34,456 nucleotides of DNA, from assembly GCA_039811185.1 (NCBI GenBank), contig JBDHYF010000016.1, forward strand, positions 1 through 34,456. Reading direction: 5' to 3'. The notes under the pieces were generated by a model, which saw only the letters and a program-made list of their open reading frames with translations, was not told the origin of the DNA and searched no databases. The position numbers were made by a program, and so were the translations under genes. This document shows, piece by piece, positions 8,355-17,547 of this stretch; the stretch's first letter is position 1; every line of letters begins with the position of its first letter. This stretch comes from JAEZDR01 sp039811185 (lineage in GTDB: Bacteria > Bacteroidota > Bacteroidia > Chitinophagales > Chitinophagaceae).

Positions 8355-10790
8355 ATGTATATCGGCGAACATCTATTACCGGGACAGATCGGTCATTTTT
8401 TTATCGTGCTTTCTTTGGTTGCTTCTCTTGTAGCAACCATTTCTTTTTTTAAAGCTAACCAGTCGCTGCACCCCGACCAGAAGAATAGCTGGTTGCGATT
8501 AGGCCGCTTTGCTTTTTTGGCCGACACTGTTTCCATCGTTGCCATCTTCTACATTCTTTATCATCTTATTTCAAATCATTATTTCGAGTACAAATATGTT
8601 TGGCAGCACAGCAGCATGGATCTCCAGTTTAAATATCTGCTCAGTTGTTTCTGGGAAGGGCAGGAAGGGAGCTTTATGCTTTGGGCTTTTTGGCATGCCG
8701 TACTGGGTTGGGTATTGATAAAAAAAGCAGGGAAATGGGAGGCTGCAACGATGACGGTTGTAAGCTTTGCACAGTTTTGTCTTGCAACGATGGTGCTCGG
8801 TGTTTACATTTTCGGAGTGAAAATAGGAAGCAATCCTTTCGTGCTGATGCGCAATGAAGGTATGCTCGACAATGCACCTGTTTTGCTCGATGCATCCGGC
8901 GTACTGAAGGCAAACTATCTTGAGTTTTTAACCGACGGATCGGGTTTGAACACGCTTTTGCAGAACTACTGGATGGTAATTCATCCACCGGTGCTGTTTC
9001 TCGGCTTTGCGTCCACCATCATTCCTTTTGCGTTTGCGTACGCAGGGTTGGTGAACAAAGATCATAGCTGGATAAAGCCCGCTATTCCTTACACCGTGTT
9101 TTCGGCCGCGGCTTTGGGTCTCGGAATTATGATGGGCGCTGCCTGGGCCTATGAAAGCCTTACGTTTGGTGGTTACTGGGCATGGGATCCTGTTGAAAAT
9201 GCTTCGCTTGTTCCATGGCTGATTTTGATTGCCGGATTACATACCAACCTGATTGCCCGTTCAACCGGACGAACCTTGAAAAGCACTTATCTGTTTTACA
9301 TTTTAGGATTTGTGCTGGTACTGTATTCTACTTTCCTAACGCGCAGCGGCGTGCTTGGCGACACCTCGGTTCATGCCTTTACCGGAGCCGATATGACCAC
9401 GCAACTTGTTTGCTTTGTACTTGTATTTTTTATTCCGGCGCTTACGCTGTTTTTTGCCCGCAGTAAAACCATTCCCGTTGTTCCGGGCGAGGAAAACACT
9501 TACAGCCGCGAGTTTTGGATGTTCATCGGATCACTCGTGTTTTTTCTTTCGGCTGTATTAATCACTTCTAAAACATCGATCCCGGTTTTCAATCTTATTT
9601 TTAAAACAAAGATTGCCCCGCCTGAAGATCCCGAGTTTGCGCATAACTCCATCCAAATTTTCATAGCCATTATTGTAGGCATACTCACGGCGATTGCACA
9701 GTTTTTTAAATACAAAAACACGTCGAAAGCAGAATTTGGGAAGAAGATTTTATGGCCCACTGTAGCTGCGGTGGTGCTAAGCCTCATAATTATTTTGGTA
9801 GGGAAAGTGAATTATGGAAAGCAGGGCCCGGGCTTCATGATAGCGATTCATCTCGGAATTTTCGCTGCTGTTTATGCAGTGATTGCGAACGGCGCTTATA
9901 TACTGATGGTTTTGAAAGGCAAGTTTAAAGCAGCCGGCGCTTCCGTGGCACACATTGGCTTTGCGCTGATGCTCGTGGGCATTCTGATTTCGAGTTCGAA
10001 GAAGACGGTGCTAAGCTGGAATACTACGGGCCTCACTATTTTAGATAAAGATGGAGCTGAAAATCCCGCTGAAAACATTTCGCTTTTTAAAGGCATTAAA
10101 ACCGACATGGGCTTGTATAACGTGACGTATGTTCGTGATACCATTAACGAAAAAGAAAAGAAGCAACATTTTGAAATTGCTTTTGAGAAGAAGTCAACGG
10201 GTGAAACCTTTATGCTGTATCCGAATGTAATGAAGAACAATAAAGGAGCGGAAGGATTTTCGGCCAATCCGGATGCACGGCATTATCTCACCAAGGATAT
10301 TTTTGTGTACGTTACCAGTTTTCTCGAAGCTAAAAAAAATGATACCACCTCGTTTAAACCGGTGGAAATGAAGATTGGCGATACGGCGTTTTACTCTAAC
10401 GGTATGCTTGTGCTGAATGAGGTGCAGAAAAACCCGGCAAATAATAAGCGGTTGATAAATGCCGACGAAAGTGCGTTGATGTTCGACTTTACTGTTATTT
10501 CTAAAGAAGGGTTTCAGTACCGAACACTACCCGGCATTGCGATTAATCCTCAGCGCGTCAGAAACCTCGAAGACACGGTGGTGGCACAGAGCTTAATATT
10601 GAAGTTTGATCGCATTGTAGACGCAGATGAAAACAAGTTCGAGTTTAGTTTTAAAGAAAATAAAACCATGAACGACCTCATTACATTAAAGGTCTATGAA
10701 TTTCCTTTTATCAACGTACTGTGGCTCGGCATTGTGATTATGACAATCGGTTTTATAATGAGTATTTTTCAGCGGTTGAAGCGCGCATAG
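8355..10790 (+). CDS. ccmF: Heme lyase subunit CcmF
   Basis: This 811-residue polytopic membrane protein belongs to the heme-handling protein family. It joins heme from CcmE to the CxxCH cysteines of apocytochrome c on the periplasmic side. The conserved WWD-type heme motif is FGGYWAWDPVENASLVPW (271-288). Upstream are WEGQEGSF (100-107) and the histidine segment MVIHPPVLFLGF (207-218), one of the candidate axial-ligand regions. A large soluble loop occupies about 560-780 before a last membrane helix. The gene follows ccmE by 25 bp, forming a compact ccmEF unit. Transcription probably ends at the strong hairpin at 10886-10922. Confidence 0.92.
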   Translation: MYIGEHLLPGQIGHFFIVLSLVASLVATISFFKANQSLHPDQKNSWLRLGRFAFLADTVSIVAIFYILYHLISNHYFEYKYVWQHSSMDLQFKYLLSCFWEGQEGSFMLWAFWHAVLGWVLIKKAGKWEAATMTVVSFAQFCLATMVLGVYIFGVKIGSNPFVLMRNEGMLDNAPVLLDASGVLKANYLEFLTDGSGLNTLLQNYWMVIHPPVLFLGFASTIIPFAFAYAGLVNKDHSWIKPAIPYTVFSAAALGLGIMMGAAWAYESLTFGGYWAWDPVENASLVPWLILIAGLHTNLIARSTGRTLKSTYLFYILGFVLVLYSTFLTRSGVLGDTSVHAFTGADMTTQLVCFVLVFFIPALTLFFARSKTIPVVPGEENTYSREFWMFIGSLVFFLSAVLITSKTSIPVFNLIFKTKIAPPEDPEFAHNSIQIFIAIIVGILTAIAQFFKYKNTSKAEFGKKILWPTVAAVVLSLIIILVGKVNYGKQGPGFMIAIHLGIFAAVYAVIANGAYILMVLKGKFKAAGASVAHIGFALMLVGILISSSKKTVLSWNTTGLTILDKDGAENPAENISLFKGIKTDMGLYNVTYVRDTINEKEKKQHFEIAFEKKSTGETFMLYPNVMKNNKGAEGFSANPDARHYLTKDIFVYVTSFLEAKKNDTTSFKPVEMKIGDTAFYSNGMLVLNEVQKNPANNKRLINADESALMFDFTVISKEGFQYRTLPGIAINPQRVRNLEDTVVAQSLILKFDRIVDADENKFEFSFKENKTMNDLITLKVYEFPFINVLWLGIVIMTIGFIMSIFQRLKRA

Positions 10791-10885
10791 TTTCAGCCTC
10801 CACAAAAAGAAAGACCACTAAATAAGTGCTTGTGAATTGAATCATTGAGAGACGCAGTTCGACAGAAGTCTGGACAAACAAAGAG

Positions 10886-10922
10886 AAAGAGGCTGTTTCA
10901 CGTGTTGTGACACAGCCTCTTT
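10886..10922. terminator. Bidirectional terminator between ccmF and malQ
   Basis: An 11-bp perfect stem, AAAGAGGCTGT (10886-10896) with ACAGCCTCTTT (10912-10922), is extended past one mismatch by TCAC/GTGA around a GTGTT loop. A/T-rich ends flank both sides, so it can serve both the plus-strand ccmF and the minus-strand malQ, whose stop lies 3 bases away. Confidence 0.85.
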
Positions 10923-10924
10923 GT

Positions 10925-13798
10925 TTATCGCCCTGCGTTGTGTATATCGTTTTTAATGCGGTCGTTAAAGTCGCTTTTCAGCAGCAGCGTTTCTAAGCCG
11001 ATGTGCATTCTGTAACGCCAATAGTGTTTGGGATCAGCCGGAATATTTATTCTTTCTTCCTCTTCATTTTCTCTGCGAATGGCGCCATCCGTTCCCATTA
11101 AATCCTGCAACTGAAAAATGCTCCACATTGCGGGAGAATGCAGGTGCTGCCTTACAATAGCCTCATTAATCCATGGTTCACAATCGGCAGGAGCGGGACC
11201 GCTGCTGTGCAGTGATTGCTGATAAAATTTTTGAGTAATGGAGCGGTCTTCTTTCCACCAACCTCTAATTGTGCTCATATCGTGTGTGGAAGGCGTTACC
11301 ACACTTAAATAGGGCGCTTCGGCAGGATTGGAAAATTGTTTGCGCGCATCCTTAGGCATCCGTTGTACTTCCAGGCTTAATATTCCCAAATCCTGCATTA
11401 CATCGGGTACTGTAGAGGGAACCATTCCCAGATCTTCGCCGCATATCAGCATGTTGGTGGCACGCTTTAAAGCAGGCAGTTTTTGCAGCGCTTCTTCCTT
11501 CCAAAACTCATCCTGCCGCTCAAAGAAATAATTTGTATAAAGCGTCCGCAATCCATCTTTTGTATGATGATCGAGCTGATTGAAGGAGTCGGTATGCTCC
11601 ATAGAAATACGGAAATGGTAGCGCCCCGGAAAGCTTCTGTCTTCAATTAAAATTACGTTGCTGATTAAATCGAAAAGTCCTGTTTTCAGTGTGGTATCTT
11701 CCTCCGTTTTCTCTTCAAAATAAGCTTCTACCTTACGCTGTGTGTTAAATGCAGGCTTCAGTTTACACAATCCGTCTTGCTCCAGTAAAAACCGCTGTTT
11801 TACAAGTGCGGATTTATCGCCGAATAAGTTTGCTAACACAGCGTCGTTGATGAAAGGCTCACAATATCTTTCTTTATTAAAGTAGATGTTTCTTTCTGCA
11901 AACTCCTGCTCCTGTACAGCAATTGCCGGAATGAAATAGCCGAGTATCCCTTCAACGGCTTCGTAGGGGATGCTCCAGATGCGGAAAAAGCCGAGGATAT
12001 GATCAATCCGGAATGCATCGAAATAATGGCTCATCTGCTCAAATCTTTTTCGCCACCATTCGAAATCATCTTCTTTCATTTTCTTCCAGTTGTAGGTTGG
12101 AAAACCCCAGTTCTGCCCTTTAACGGCAAAGTCGTCAGGCGGCGCTCCGGCCTGCATTTCCATATGATAGAGTTCGGGCTGCTGCCAGGCATCGCAACTG
12201 AAACGATAGATTCCGATAGGGATATCGCCTTTTACAATGATGTTTTTGCTGCGCGCATATACGGTAGCTTCCTTCAGTTGGATGTGAAGATGATACTGAA
12301 CGAAAAAATGAAACGATATCGCATCCGCAACGGTTTCATCTTTCATTAATTTGGAAAAGATGGTTTTGCTATATTTTTTGTGCTGCGGCCATTTGCTGAA
12401 GTCAACCGTTCCGTAGTGGTCGCGGAAGTAACAAAACAATCCGTAGGGTTGAAGCCAGTGTTCGTTTTTCCGGAAAAAGTCCTGATAACTTTTCGATTTA
12501 AATGTTGCTGTTTTCTTCTGTTTATAGATGCGGTTGAGGAATTCGAATTTAAGGCGCACAACAGCGTCGAAATCCACCTCTTTTTTCGCATTCAGCTCAA
12601 TACGCTTTTCGGCATATTCTTTATAAAAGGCCTTCAGGCTACCGTCGATCAGCGGATCAAGATTTAAGTAGACCGGATTGAGTGCAAAGGCTGAAATGGC
12701 GGAGTAGGGGTAGGAGTCTTGCCGGCTATGGGTGGCAATGGTGTCGTTTACCGGCAGAATCTGAATGAGTTTGAGTCCGCAGCGCACCGCCCAGTCGGCG
12801 AGCAGTTTCATATCGGTGAACTCGCCAATGCCGAAGCCACTGTCGGAGCGAAGCGAGAATACCGGAACTGCCACACCGGCGCCCTTCCATGCGGTGGCAG
12901 GAAGATAAAGGAAGCCGTCGTTTACAATCGTTAGCGCACCGGCCGACGCAAGGCCGTTCAGGTGCCGGTTGTCGCCTTCTTCATACTGTACAAAGCGCTT
13001 ATCCGTTGTGTTGTAAATGCCATATTTATAGTTGAGATCAGAAGGGCCGGAGAGGTTCAGTTTTACTTCCCAATAGTCGCTTTCTTTTTCGCGAGAGAGG
13101 AAAATGGGATCGTTTACATTCCAGTTATGTAGTGCGTCACCCGATCCGAGCATACAAAGCACTTCGCCGGCTTTCAGCAGGGGCGCCTTCAATCGGAAAA
13201 TATGGTCGAAGACTTTTGGCTGTGCAGTGGTTTTCACGGCACGAAAGCCATCTTTCAAAAACACGGTTTTAAATGGCTCGGTTAAAAAAGCGTTTTCGGG
13301 ATAGCCTGCGTGGTTCCAGGCATCGCGGGTATAAATTTTTGTGTGTGGAAAGGCTGCTATGTCTATTTGCTTGTCGGTGCCCCAGTCGGTAATGAAACTG
13401 CCCATTTCGTCTTTCATCACATAATTATAGGTGATGGGCCCGCCGGATATTTCATCTGCATTGAGCTGTAACTCAGCAGCCCAAAATTCTTTATTTACAT
13501 AGTGCATCGGTAACGCGCGGCTGACATCGTTATTTCCCAGTTTGGGATGGTTGCCCACAACAAAAAGCGACTGTCCGTATTTCGTGTAAAAGTTTACAGA
13601 AAATATGATGGTGCGGCTTTCGGGAACAGGAGCGGTTTTTTTTGCAGCGCGCTTTGCCGGCGCCTTTTTCAGCGGTTTTCCGGGCACCGGTTCGTTTGCT
13701 TTTTCGGAGGCCAGAGGCTTTGTGGGCTTCTCGTTTTGCAGTGCCGCCTTGCCTTTGGGTGTTTTACTTTCGGTTATCGGTTTTTTTTGTTTCGCCAT
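10925..13798 (-). CDS. malQ: DPE2-like 4-alpha-glucanotransferase (GH77) with two CBM20 modules
   Basis: This 957-residue enzyme moves alpha-1,4-glucan segments or glucose between acceptors in maltose and glycogen metabolism. A Lys/Ala/Pro-rich leader (1-60) is followed by two CBM20-like starch-binding modules (about 62-160 and 197-285) and the GH77 catalytic barrel from about 308. Catalytic residues are the nucleophile Asp599 in FRIDH, acid/base Glu788 in CGEDLG and Asp840 in STHDMS. The insertion of roughly 130 residues between the first two is typical of plant DPE2-type enzymes rather than short bacterial MalQ. The ATG at 13798 is preferred: the longer frame from 13879 would start inside the ytxH terminator hairpin. 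A cytoplasmic location is likely, since no signal peptide is seen. Confidence 0.92.
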   Translation of the reverse strand: MAKQKKPITESKTPKGKAALQNEKPTKPLASEKANEPVPGKPLKKAPAKRAAKKTAPVPESRTIIFSVNFYTKYGQSLFVVGNHPKLGNNDVSRALPMHYVNKEFWAAELQLNADEISGGPITYNYVMKDEMGSFITDWGTDKQIDIAAFPHTKIYTRDAWNHAGYPENAFLTEPFKTVFLKDGFRAVKTTAQPKVFDHIFRLKAPLLKAGEVLCMLGSGDALHNWNVNDPIFLSREKESDYWEVKLNLSGPSDLNYKYGIYNTTDKRFVQYEEGDNRHLNGLASAGALTIVNDGFLYLPATAWKGAGVAVPVFSLRSDSGFGIGEFTDMKLLADWAVRCGLKLIQILPVNDTIATHSRQDSYPYSAISAFALNPVYLNLDPLIDGSLKAFYKEYAEKRIELNAKKEVDFDAVVRLKFEFLNRIYKQKKTATFKSKSYQDFFRKNEHWLQPYGLFCYFRDHYGTVDFSKWPQHKKYSKTIFSKLMKDETVADAISFHFFVQYHLHIQLKEATVYARSKNIIVKGDIPIGIYRFSCDAWQQPELYHMEMQAGAPPDDFAVKGQNWGFPTYNWKKMKEDDFEWWRKRFEQMSHYFDAFRIDHILGFFRIWSIPYEAVEGILGYFIPAIAVQEQEFAERNIYFNKERYCEPFINDAVLANLFGDKSALVKQRFLLEQDGLCKLKPAFNTQRKVEAYFEEKTEEDTTLKTGLFDLISNVILIEDRSFPGRYHFRISMEHTDSFNQLDHHTKDGLRTLYTNYFFERQDEFWKEEALQKLPALKRATNMLICGEDLGMVPSTVPDVMQDLGILSLEVQRMPKDARKQFSNPAEAPYLSVVTPSTHDMSTIRGWWKEDRSITQKFYQQSLHSSGPAPADCEPWINEAIVRQHLHSPAMWSIFQLQDLMGTDGAIRRENEEEERINIPADPKHYWRYRMHIGLETLLLKSDFNDRIKNDIHNAGR

Positions 13799-13865
13799 TG
13801 CTGCCACTGTACTTTTTTTATGAATTGCAAAGAAAACAATTCTACCATGAATTACAGAATGATAT

Positions 13866-13891
13866 AAAAAAAACTCCACCCGGTGGTGGAG
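13866..13891 (-). terminator. Rho-independent terminator of the ytxH gene
   Basis: On the minus strand CTCCACC, a 4-base loop ACCG and GGTGGAG (13891-13874) are followed directly by a run of eight T. This is a textbook intrinsic terminator, 25 bp after the ytxH stop and before malQ. Confidence 0.85.
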
Positions 13892-13915
13892 CCTTCCTCA
13901 AACAATAAAAACTTC

Positions 13916-14125
13916 TTACTGATTTTTAGCCCAGGGGTCGTCTTCAAATTTTTTGTTACCCATAAGGTCAGAAAATCTTTCCTTCATGCTGTTGCCCCAA
14001 TTGTTGGTTGTGTCGGCAATTGATTTCCGGGTTTCTTTGCCGCTCGCCGGAGCTAACAATATGCCGGCTATAGCGCCGGCCGCAGCACCGATAGCAATTC
14101 CCAAAATTATTTTTGTATTCTCCAT
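13916..14125 (-). CDS. YtxH-domain small membrane protein
   Basis: This 69-residue protein has one glycine/alanine-rich transmembrane helix (IILGIAIGAAAGAIAGILLAP) directly followed by SGKETRKSI, the signature of YtxH family proteins. The rest is a short charged helix. Family members are often stress-induced and of unknown mechanism. It has its own downstream terminator, so it is probably a single-gene transcript. Confidence 0.85.
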   Translation of the reverse strand: MENTKIILGIAIGAAAGAIAGILLAPASGKETRKSIADTTNNWGNSMKERFSDLMGNKKFEDDPWAKNQ

Positions 14126-14296
14126 AATGAAATCTTTGGTCGATATATTTTCAACAACCTTGCCAATCGGGAGTTTTATTTAGGAGCGGGGCGGTGCGTT
14201 TCGGCGGGCCTCTTTTTCGGCACCGGGGTTGGAGGAGTATTGCCGTTTTCCGGGGATGAACTTAGGTTTGGAAAAAATTAGAGTTGGAGGTGAACG

Positions 14297-14731
14297 TTAT
14301 TGTCCCGAATTGCGGGCGAAGGGCATTATGATTTTACCTTTTTGGATGTTGTCTAAGTTTTCATCGAATGGATCATAGTCGGTTGCCTTCCATTTTTTAT
14401 TTTGATAAACAAAGGCGTAGGCAAGATAGCCGCTTTGACGTGGTGATGACTGTGTTTCTGAGCGGGCATCAAGAGTAAAATGTAATTGGAGAATGTCATT
14501 TTCCTGATGATACAGTTTCACGTCGAAGCAATCGCCGCTGTTGAGCATTCTTGTTAATCTTTTTATATTAAGATTTTCAACTGTTGTTGAGACATTTGCC
14601 GGCAAAATTACTTCCCCTACAACACAGTTCGATTCTCCGTTATCGCGTTTTAACACCCAATAGTGCCTTAGCTTTTCCACGTCCTTGGTTTTGCAGGAGC
14701 ATAGCCTAAGTTGTTCTGATACTTCGCACAT
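14297..14731 (-). CDS. Hypothetical protein
   Basis: This 144-residue protein is not recognised. It has no signal peptide or membrane segment. The N-terminal part has a Cys cluster (LRLCSCKTKD), then YWVLKRDNGESNCVVGEVILP; the C-terminal half reads as beta strands (LQLHFTLDARSE, SGYLAYAFVYQNKKWKATDYDP). Codon use and predicted soluble composition look like a real gene. It is divergent from the MFS gene with a 241-bp gap. Confidence 0.65.
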   Translation of the reverse strand: MCEVSEQLRLCSCKTKDVEKLRHYWVLKRDNGESNCVVGEVILPANVSTTVENLNIKRLTRMLNSGDCFDVKLYHQENDILQLHFTLDARSETQSSPRQSGYLAYAFVYQNKKWKATDYDPFDENLDNIQKGKIIMPFARNSGQ

Positions 14732-14930
14732 TGTGAGCGTTTTTTAGTTGTTAATCGGCAGCGGTTTTTGTTTGCGCCTTAGGTCAATTATCTGTTGACA
14801 TGGATTCCGCTAAGTTAGGCGACAATGCAATATGTTTTCTAAGGATTGTAAGGGGCGTTAGCCCTGATATCTTCTCAGTGCCCGCCGCTTTCCCTTCGTT
14901 ATTAATTTTTATTTATACATAACATTCTTA

Positions 14931-14964
14931 TTGCACCCCGCCGGTGCAAACCTTCCTAATTTCG
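14931..14964 (+). promoter_or_regulatory. Promoter with overlapping palindromic operator for the Fsr-like MFS gene
   Basis: TTG (14931-14933) and TAATTTCG (14957-14964, one mismatch to TAnnTTTG) are spaced by 23 bases, within the range for Bacteroidota promoters. A perfect inverted repeat, TTGCACC / GGTGCAA with a 5-base spacer (14931-14949), overlaps the -33 element and fills much of the spacer. That placement is typical of a repressor operator. The regulator is not identified. Confidence 0.5.
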
Positions 14965-14972
14965 CATCCGCC

Positions 14973-16193
14973 ATGAAAGACGGTACGTTTCAAGATAAAT
15001 CCATTCCTGTTGTTCAACAGGTAACGGTTTACAGCATTTTATTCAGCATCAGCTTTTCTCATTTGCTGAACGATATGTTGCAATCGCTGATCCCATCTAT
15101 CTACCCCTTAATAAAAACCGGATTTCATCTCAGCTTTACTCAAATCGGGTTTATTACCCTCACGTTTCAGCTTACCGCCAGTATCTTTCAGCCTTTTGTA
15201 GGTGCCTTCACCGATAAGCGGCCCCAGCCTTTTTCTCTTGCCACAGGCATGGCCTTTTCATTAGTCGGGCTGATACTGATTTCGTTTGTTCAAACCTATG
15301 CCGGCCTTTTGGTTTCCGTGGCGCTGATCGGTATAGGGTCATCCATCTTTCATCCCGAAGCGTCTAAAATTGCCTACATGGCATCGGGGGGAAAGCGCGG
15401 TTTGGCGCAGTCTATCTTTCAGGTGGGCGGTAATACGGGAAGCGCAATCGGTCCACTGCTTGCCGCCGTTGTAATTGCTCATTATGGCAGAGATCATATT
15501 TTATATTTCGGAGTGGTTGCTCTGCTTGCCATTGTCATTCTGATTCAGGTAGGCAAATGGGCGAAACAAAGATTAACAATACGCACAAAAATGAACATTG
15601 CGCTGCCGACCGACGAGCTGCATTCGCTTCCTAAAACGAAAGTTAGGCTTTCTCTTTTTATTCTGCTCGTGCTCATTTTTTCAAAATACATTTACATGGT
15701 CAGCATCAGCAGCTATTACACTTTTTTCCTGATAGAAAAATTCCATGTTACGGTAAAGTCTTCCCAGCTTTTTTTGTTTGCTTTTCTTGCTGCATCGGCG
15801 CTTGGGACTTACTTTGGTGGTCCGCTTGGCGACAAATACGGCCGCAAATATGTAATTTGGTTTTCAATTTTAGGCGCCGCGCCTTTTAGCTTGCTCTTGC
15901 CTTATGTTGGTTTGGGATGGACCGCCGTTTTGAGCGTGTTAATCGGATTTATTTTAAGCTCGGCCTTCTCTGCTATTTTAGTGTATGCACAAGAACTGAT
16001 GCCCGGAAAAATCGGAATGATATCGGGATTGTTTTTTGGATTTGCTTTCGGCGTGGCGGGGCTTGGATCCGCATTGCTCGGAATGGTGGCCGATATAAAA
16101 GACATTCACTTCGTATACAACATTTGCTCTTTCTTACCGCTTATGGGGCTCATCACTTATTATCTTCCCAATTTGAAACATCGCTACAACTGA
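14973..16193 (+). CDS. Fsr-like major facilitator superfamily exporter
   Basis: This 406-residue protein has about twelve hydrophobic helices. Two features place it near fosmidomycin-resistance (Fsr) exporters: the long signature FHPEASKIAYMASGGKRG followed by LAQSIFQVGGNTGSAIGPLL, and the second-half motif-A loop FGGPLGDKYGRK. It would export a small molecule with the proton gradient; the true substrate is unknown. The ATG at 14973 is chosen because the frame from 14931 would begin inside the promoter palindrome and add an unlikely leader. Its last 10 bases overlap the end of the convergent small gene at 16184. Confidence 0.88.
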   Translation: MKDGTFQDKSIPVVQQVTVYSILFSISFSHLLNDMLQSLIPSIYPLIKTGFHLSFTQIGFITLTFQLTASIFQPFVGAFTDKRPQPFSLATGMAFSLVGLILISFVQTYAGLLVSVALIGIGSSIFHPEASKIAYMASGGKRGLAQSIFQVGGNTGSAIGPLLAAVVIAHYGRDHILYFGVVALLAIVILIQVGKWAKQRLTIRTKMNIALPTDELHSLPKTKVRLSLFILLVLIFSKYIYMVSISSYYTFFLIEKFHVTVKSSQLFLFAFLAASALGTYFGGPLGDKYGRKYVIWFSILGAAPFSLLLPYVGLGWTAVLSVLIGFILSSAFSAILVYAQELMPGKIGMISGLFFGFAFGVAGLGSALLGMVADIKDIHFVYNICSFLPLMGLITYYLPNLKHRYN

Positions 16194-16492
16194 CGCCTCA
16201 ACTTCTTCACCAATACGTCGTTAAACGCATCGGAAAAAATGCCGTATCCGTTCACCAACACGCCTTTTATATTGAAAGTGTCGGAAGATATCGCATACAC
16301 AACCGCTTCGTCGTCGGGATTGGATTCTCCCTCGAAACGATAGACGCCGTCAATTTCAAAATCATCAGGCGAGAGGCTTTGATGGTTGTTGTTGCATACA
16401 AGGCAGTCATCCTGCAAATTGAAATCGTAGGTGTAGCCATCTTGTTTTAAGCCTTCCACGGTTTGAGAAAGCGTTCCGTAATGTGTTTTCAT
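16184..16492 (-). CDS. Conserved small protein (often labelled phosphoribosylpyrophosphate synthetase)
   Basis: This 102-residue soluble protein starts MKTHYGTLSQTVEGLKQDGYTYDFNLQ and contains DFEIDGVYRFEGESNPDD and VVYAISS. From memory this matches a small Bacteroidota family that databases often name after PRPP synthetase, but it is far too short for that enzyme and lacks its PRPP-binding loop. The function is unknown. Two Cys in DCLVCNN might bind a metal. It overlaps the end of the Fsr-like gene tail to tail by 10 bp. Confidence 0.75.
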   Translation of the reverse strand: MKTHYGTLSQTVEGLKQDGYTYDFNLQDDCLVCNNNHQSLSPDDFEIDGVYRFEGESNPDDEAVVYAISSDTFNIKGVLVNGYGIFSDAFNDVLVKKLRRQL

Positions 16493-16573
16493 AACTGTGC
16501 GTTTCGGTGATGTACAAGGTATCGCTTTTTTTTAAATGTTTTTTCTTTTAAAAAGGAAGTGATGGAATTTTAG

Positions 16574-16610
16574 TTTGAAATGATTGATATTCCTAAACCT
16601 TTTATCTTCG
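16574..16610 (+). promoter_or_regulatory. Candidate pyrB promoter
   Basis: TTTG at 16574-16577 and TATCTTCG at 16603-16610 (one mismatch to TAnnTTTG) are separated by 25 bases. The -7 box lies only 7 bases before the pyrB ATG, so the leader would be very short. No attenuator or PyrR-type hairpin is visible. Confidence 0.35.
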
Positions 16611-16617
16611 TTTTTTA

Positions 16618-17547
16618 ATGAAGCTTAGTAGCCCACACTTACTTGGAATCAGAGATATTTCTGCTGCCGACATCCAACTCATTTTATCTACCGCCGAACA
16701 GTTTAAAGATGTATTGCAACGGCCGGTAAAAAAAGTTCCTTCGCTTCGCCACATAACCGTCGTTAATCTTTTTTACGAGAACTCTACCCGCACACGTTTA
16801 TCGTTCGAGCTGGCCGAAAAGCGCCTTTCTGCCGATGTGGTGAATTTCAGTGCATCCGGCAGTTCGGTTTCAAAAGGAGAAACGCTGCTTGATACCGTCA
16901 ACAACATTTTAAGTATGAAGGTAGATGTGGTGGTGATGCGGCACAGTGCTTCGGGAGCAGCCAATTTTCTATCGAAACACATCCGGGCCGCCATCATTAA
17001 TGCGGGCGATGGCGTGAACGAACATCCCACACAGGCACTGCTCGATGCCTTATCGATGCAACAAAGATTTGGCAGCCTCGAAGGTTTGAAAGTGCTTCTC
17101 GTCGGCGATATCATGCACAGCCGGGTGGCAATGAGCAATATCTATCTGCTAAAAAAAATGGGCGCAGAAGTGAAAGTATCCGGCCCTCCTACACTGATTC
17201 CAAAATACCTCGAAGCTGCTTTAGGGGTAAAGGCAGAATACAATATTGATGAAGCCCTTGCATGGTGCGACGTAGCGAACGTGCTTCGCATTCAGCTCGA
17301 ACGACAAAATCAGCCTTTATTTTCTTCACTGCGTGAATATAATATGTCGTACGGCATCACGGGGGCAAGGCTCAGAAAGCAGCGGCGCGAAATTGTAATC
17401 ATGCATCCCGGTCCCATTAACCGAGGAGTGGAAATAGACTCTGATGTGGCTGATGGCCGCCATTCCATTATCCTCGACCAGGTGGAGAATGGCGTTGCGG
17501 TGCGTATGGCAGCGCTTTATCTGCTTTCGGAAGTCACTTCCCCATAA
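16618..17547 (+). CDS. pyrB: Aspartate carbamoyltransferase catalytic subunit
   Basis: This 309-residue enzyme condenses carbamoyl phosphate with L-aspartate, the first committed step of pyrimidine synthesis. The carbamoyl-phosphate loop is STRTR (56-60, within FYENSTRTRLSFE). The mobile loop with Lys86 is in SSVSKGET, HPTQALLD is at 136-143, and the aspartate-binding HPGPINRGVEI lies near the C-terminus. Length is standard for the catalytic chain. No pyrI regulatory gene follows, so an unregulated trimeric class is likely. It stands alone here, with no other pyr gene in the window. Its final 14 bases overlap the convergent desaturase gene. Confidence 0.95.
   Translation: MKLSSPHLLGIRDISAADIQLILSTAEQFKDVLQRPVKKVPSLRHITVVNLFYENSTRTRLSFELAEKRLSADVVNFSASGSSVSKGETLLDTVNNILSMKVDVVVMRHSASGAANFLSKHIRAAIINAGDGVNEHPTQALLDALSMQQRFGSLEGLKVLLVGDIMHSRVAMSNIYLLKKMGAEVKVSGPPTLIPKYLEAALGVKAEYNIDEALAWCDVANVLRIQLERQNQPLFSSLREYNMSYGITGARLRKQRREIVIMHPGPINRGVEIDSDVADGRHSIILDQVENGVAVRMAALYLLSEVTSP

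Noticed and set aside
14732..14930. Possible tRNA or small RNA in the divergent gap
   Set aside because: No cloverleaf arms or TpsiC-like GTTCRA-CC pattern could be found; only a short AGGGGC-GTTA-GCCCT hairpin with a bulge.
16184..16492. Naming this gene PRPP synthetase
   Set aside because: At 102 residues without a PRPP-binding loop, it cannot be that enzyme; the label appears to be a database carry-over.
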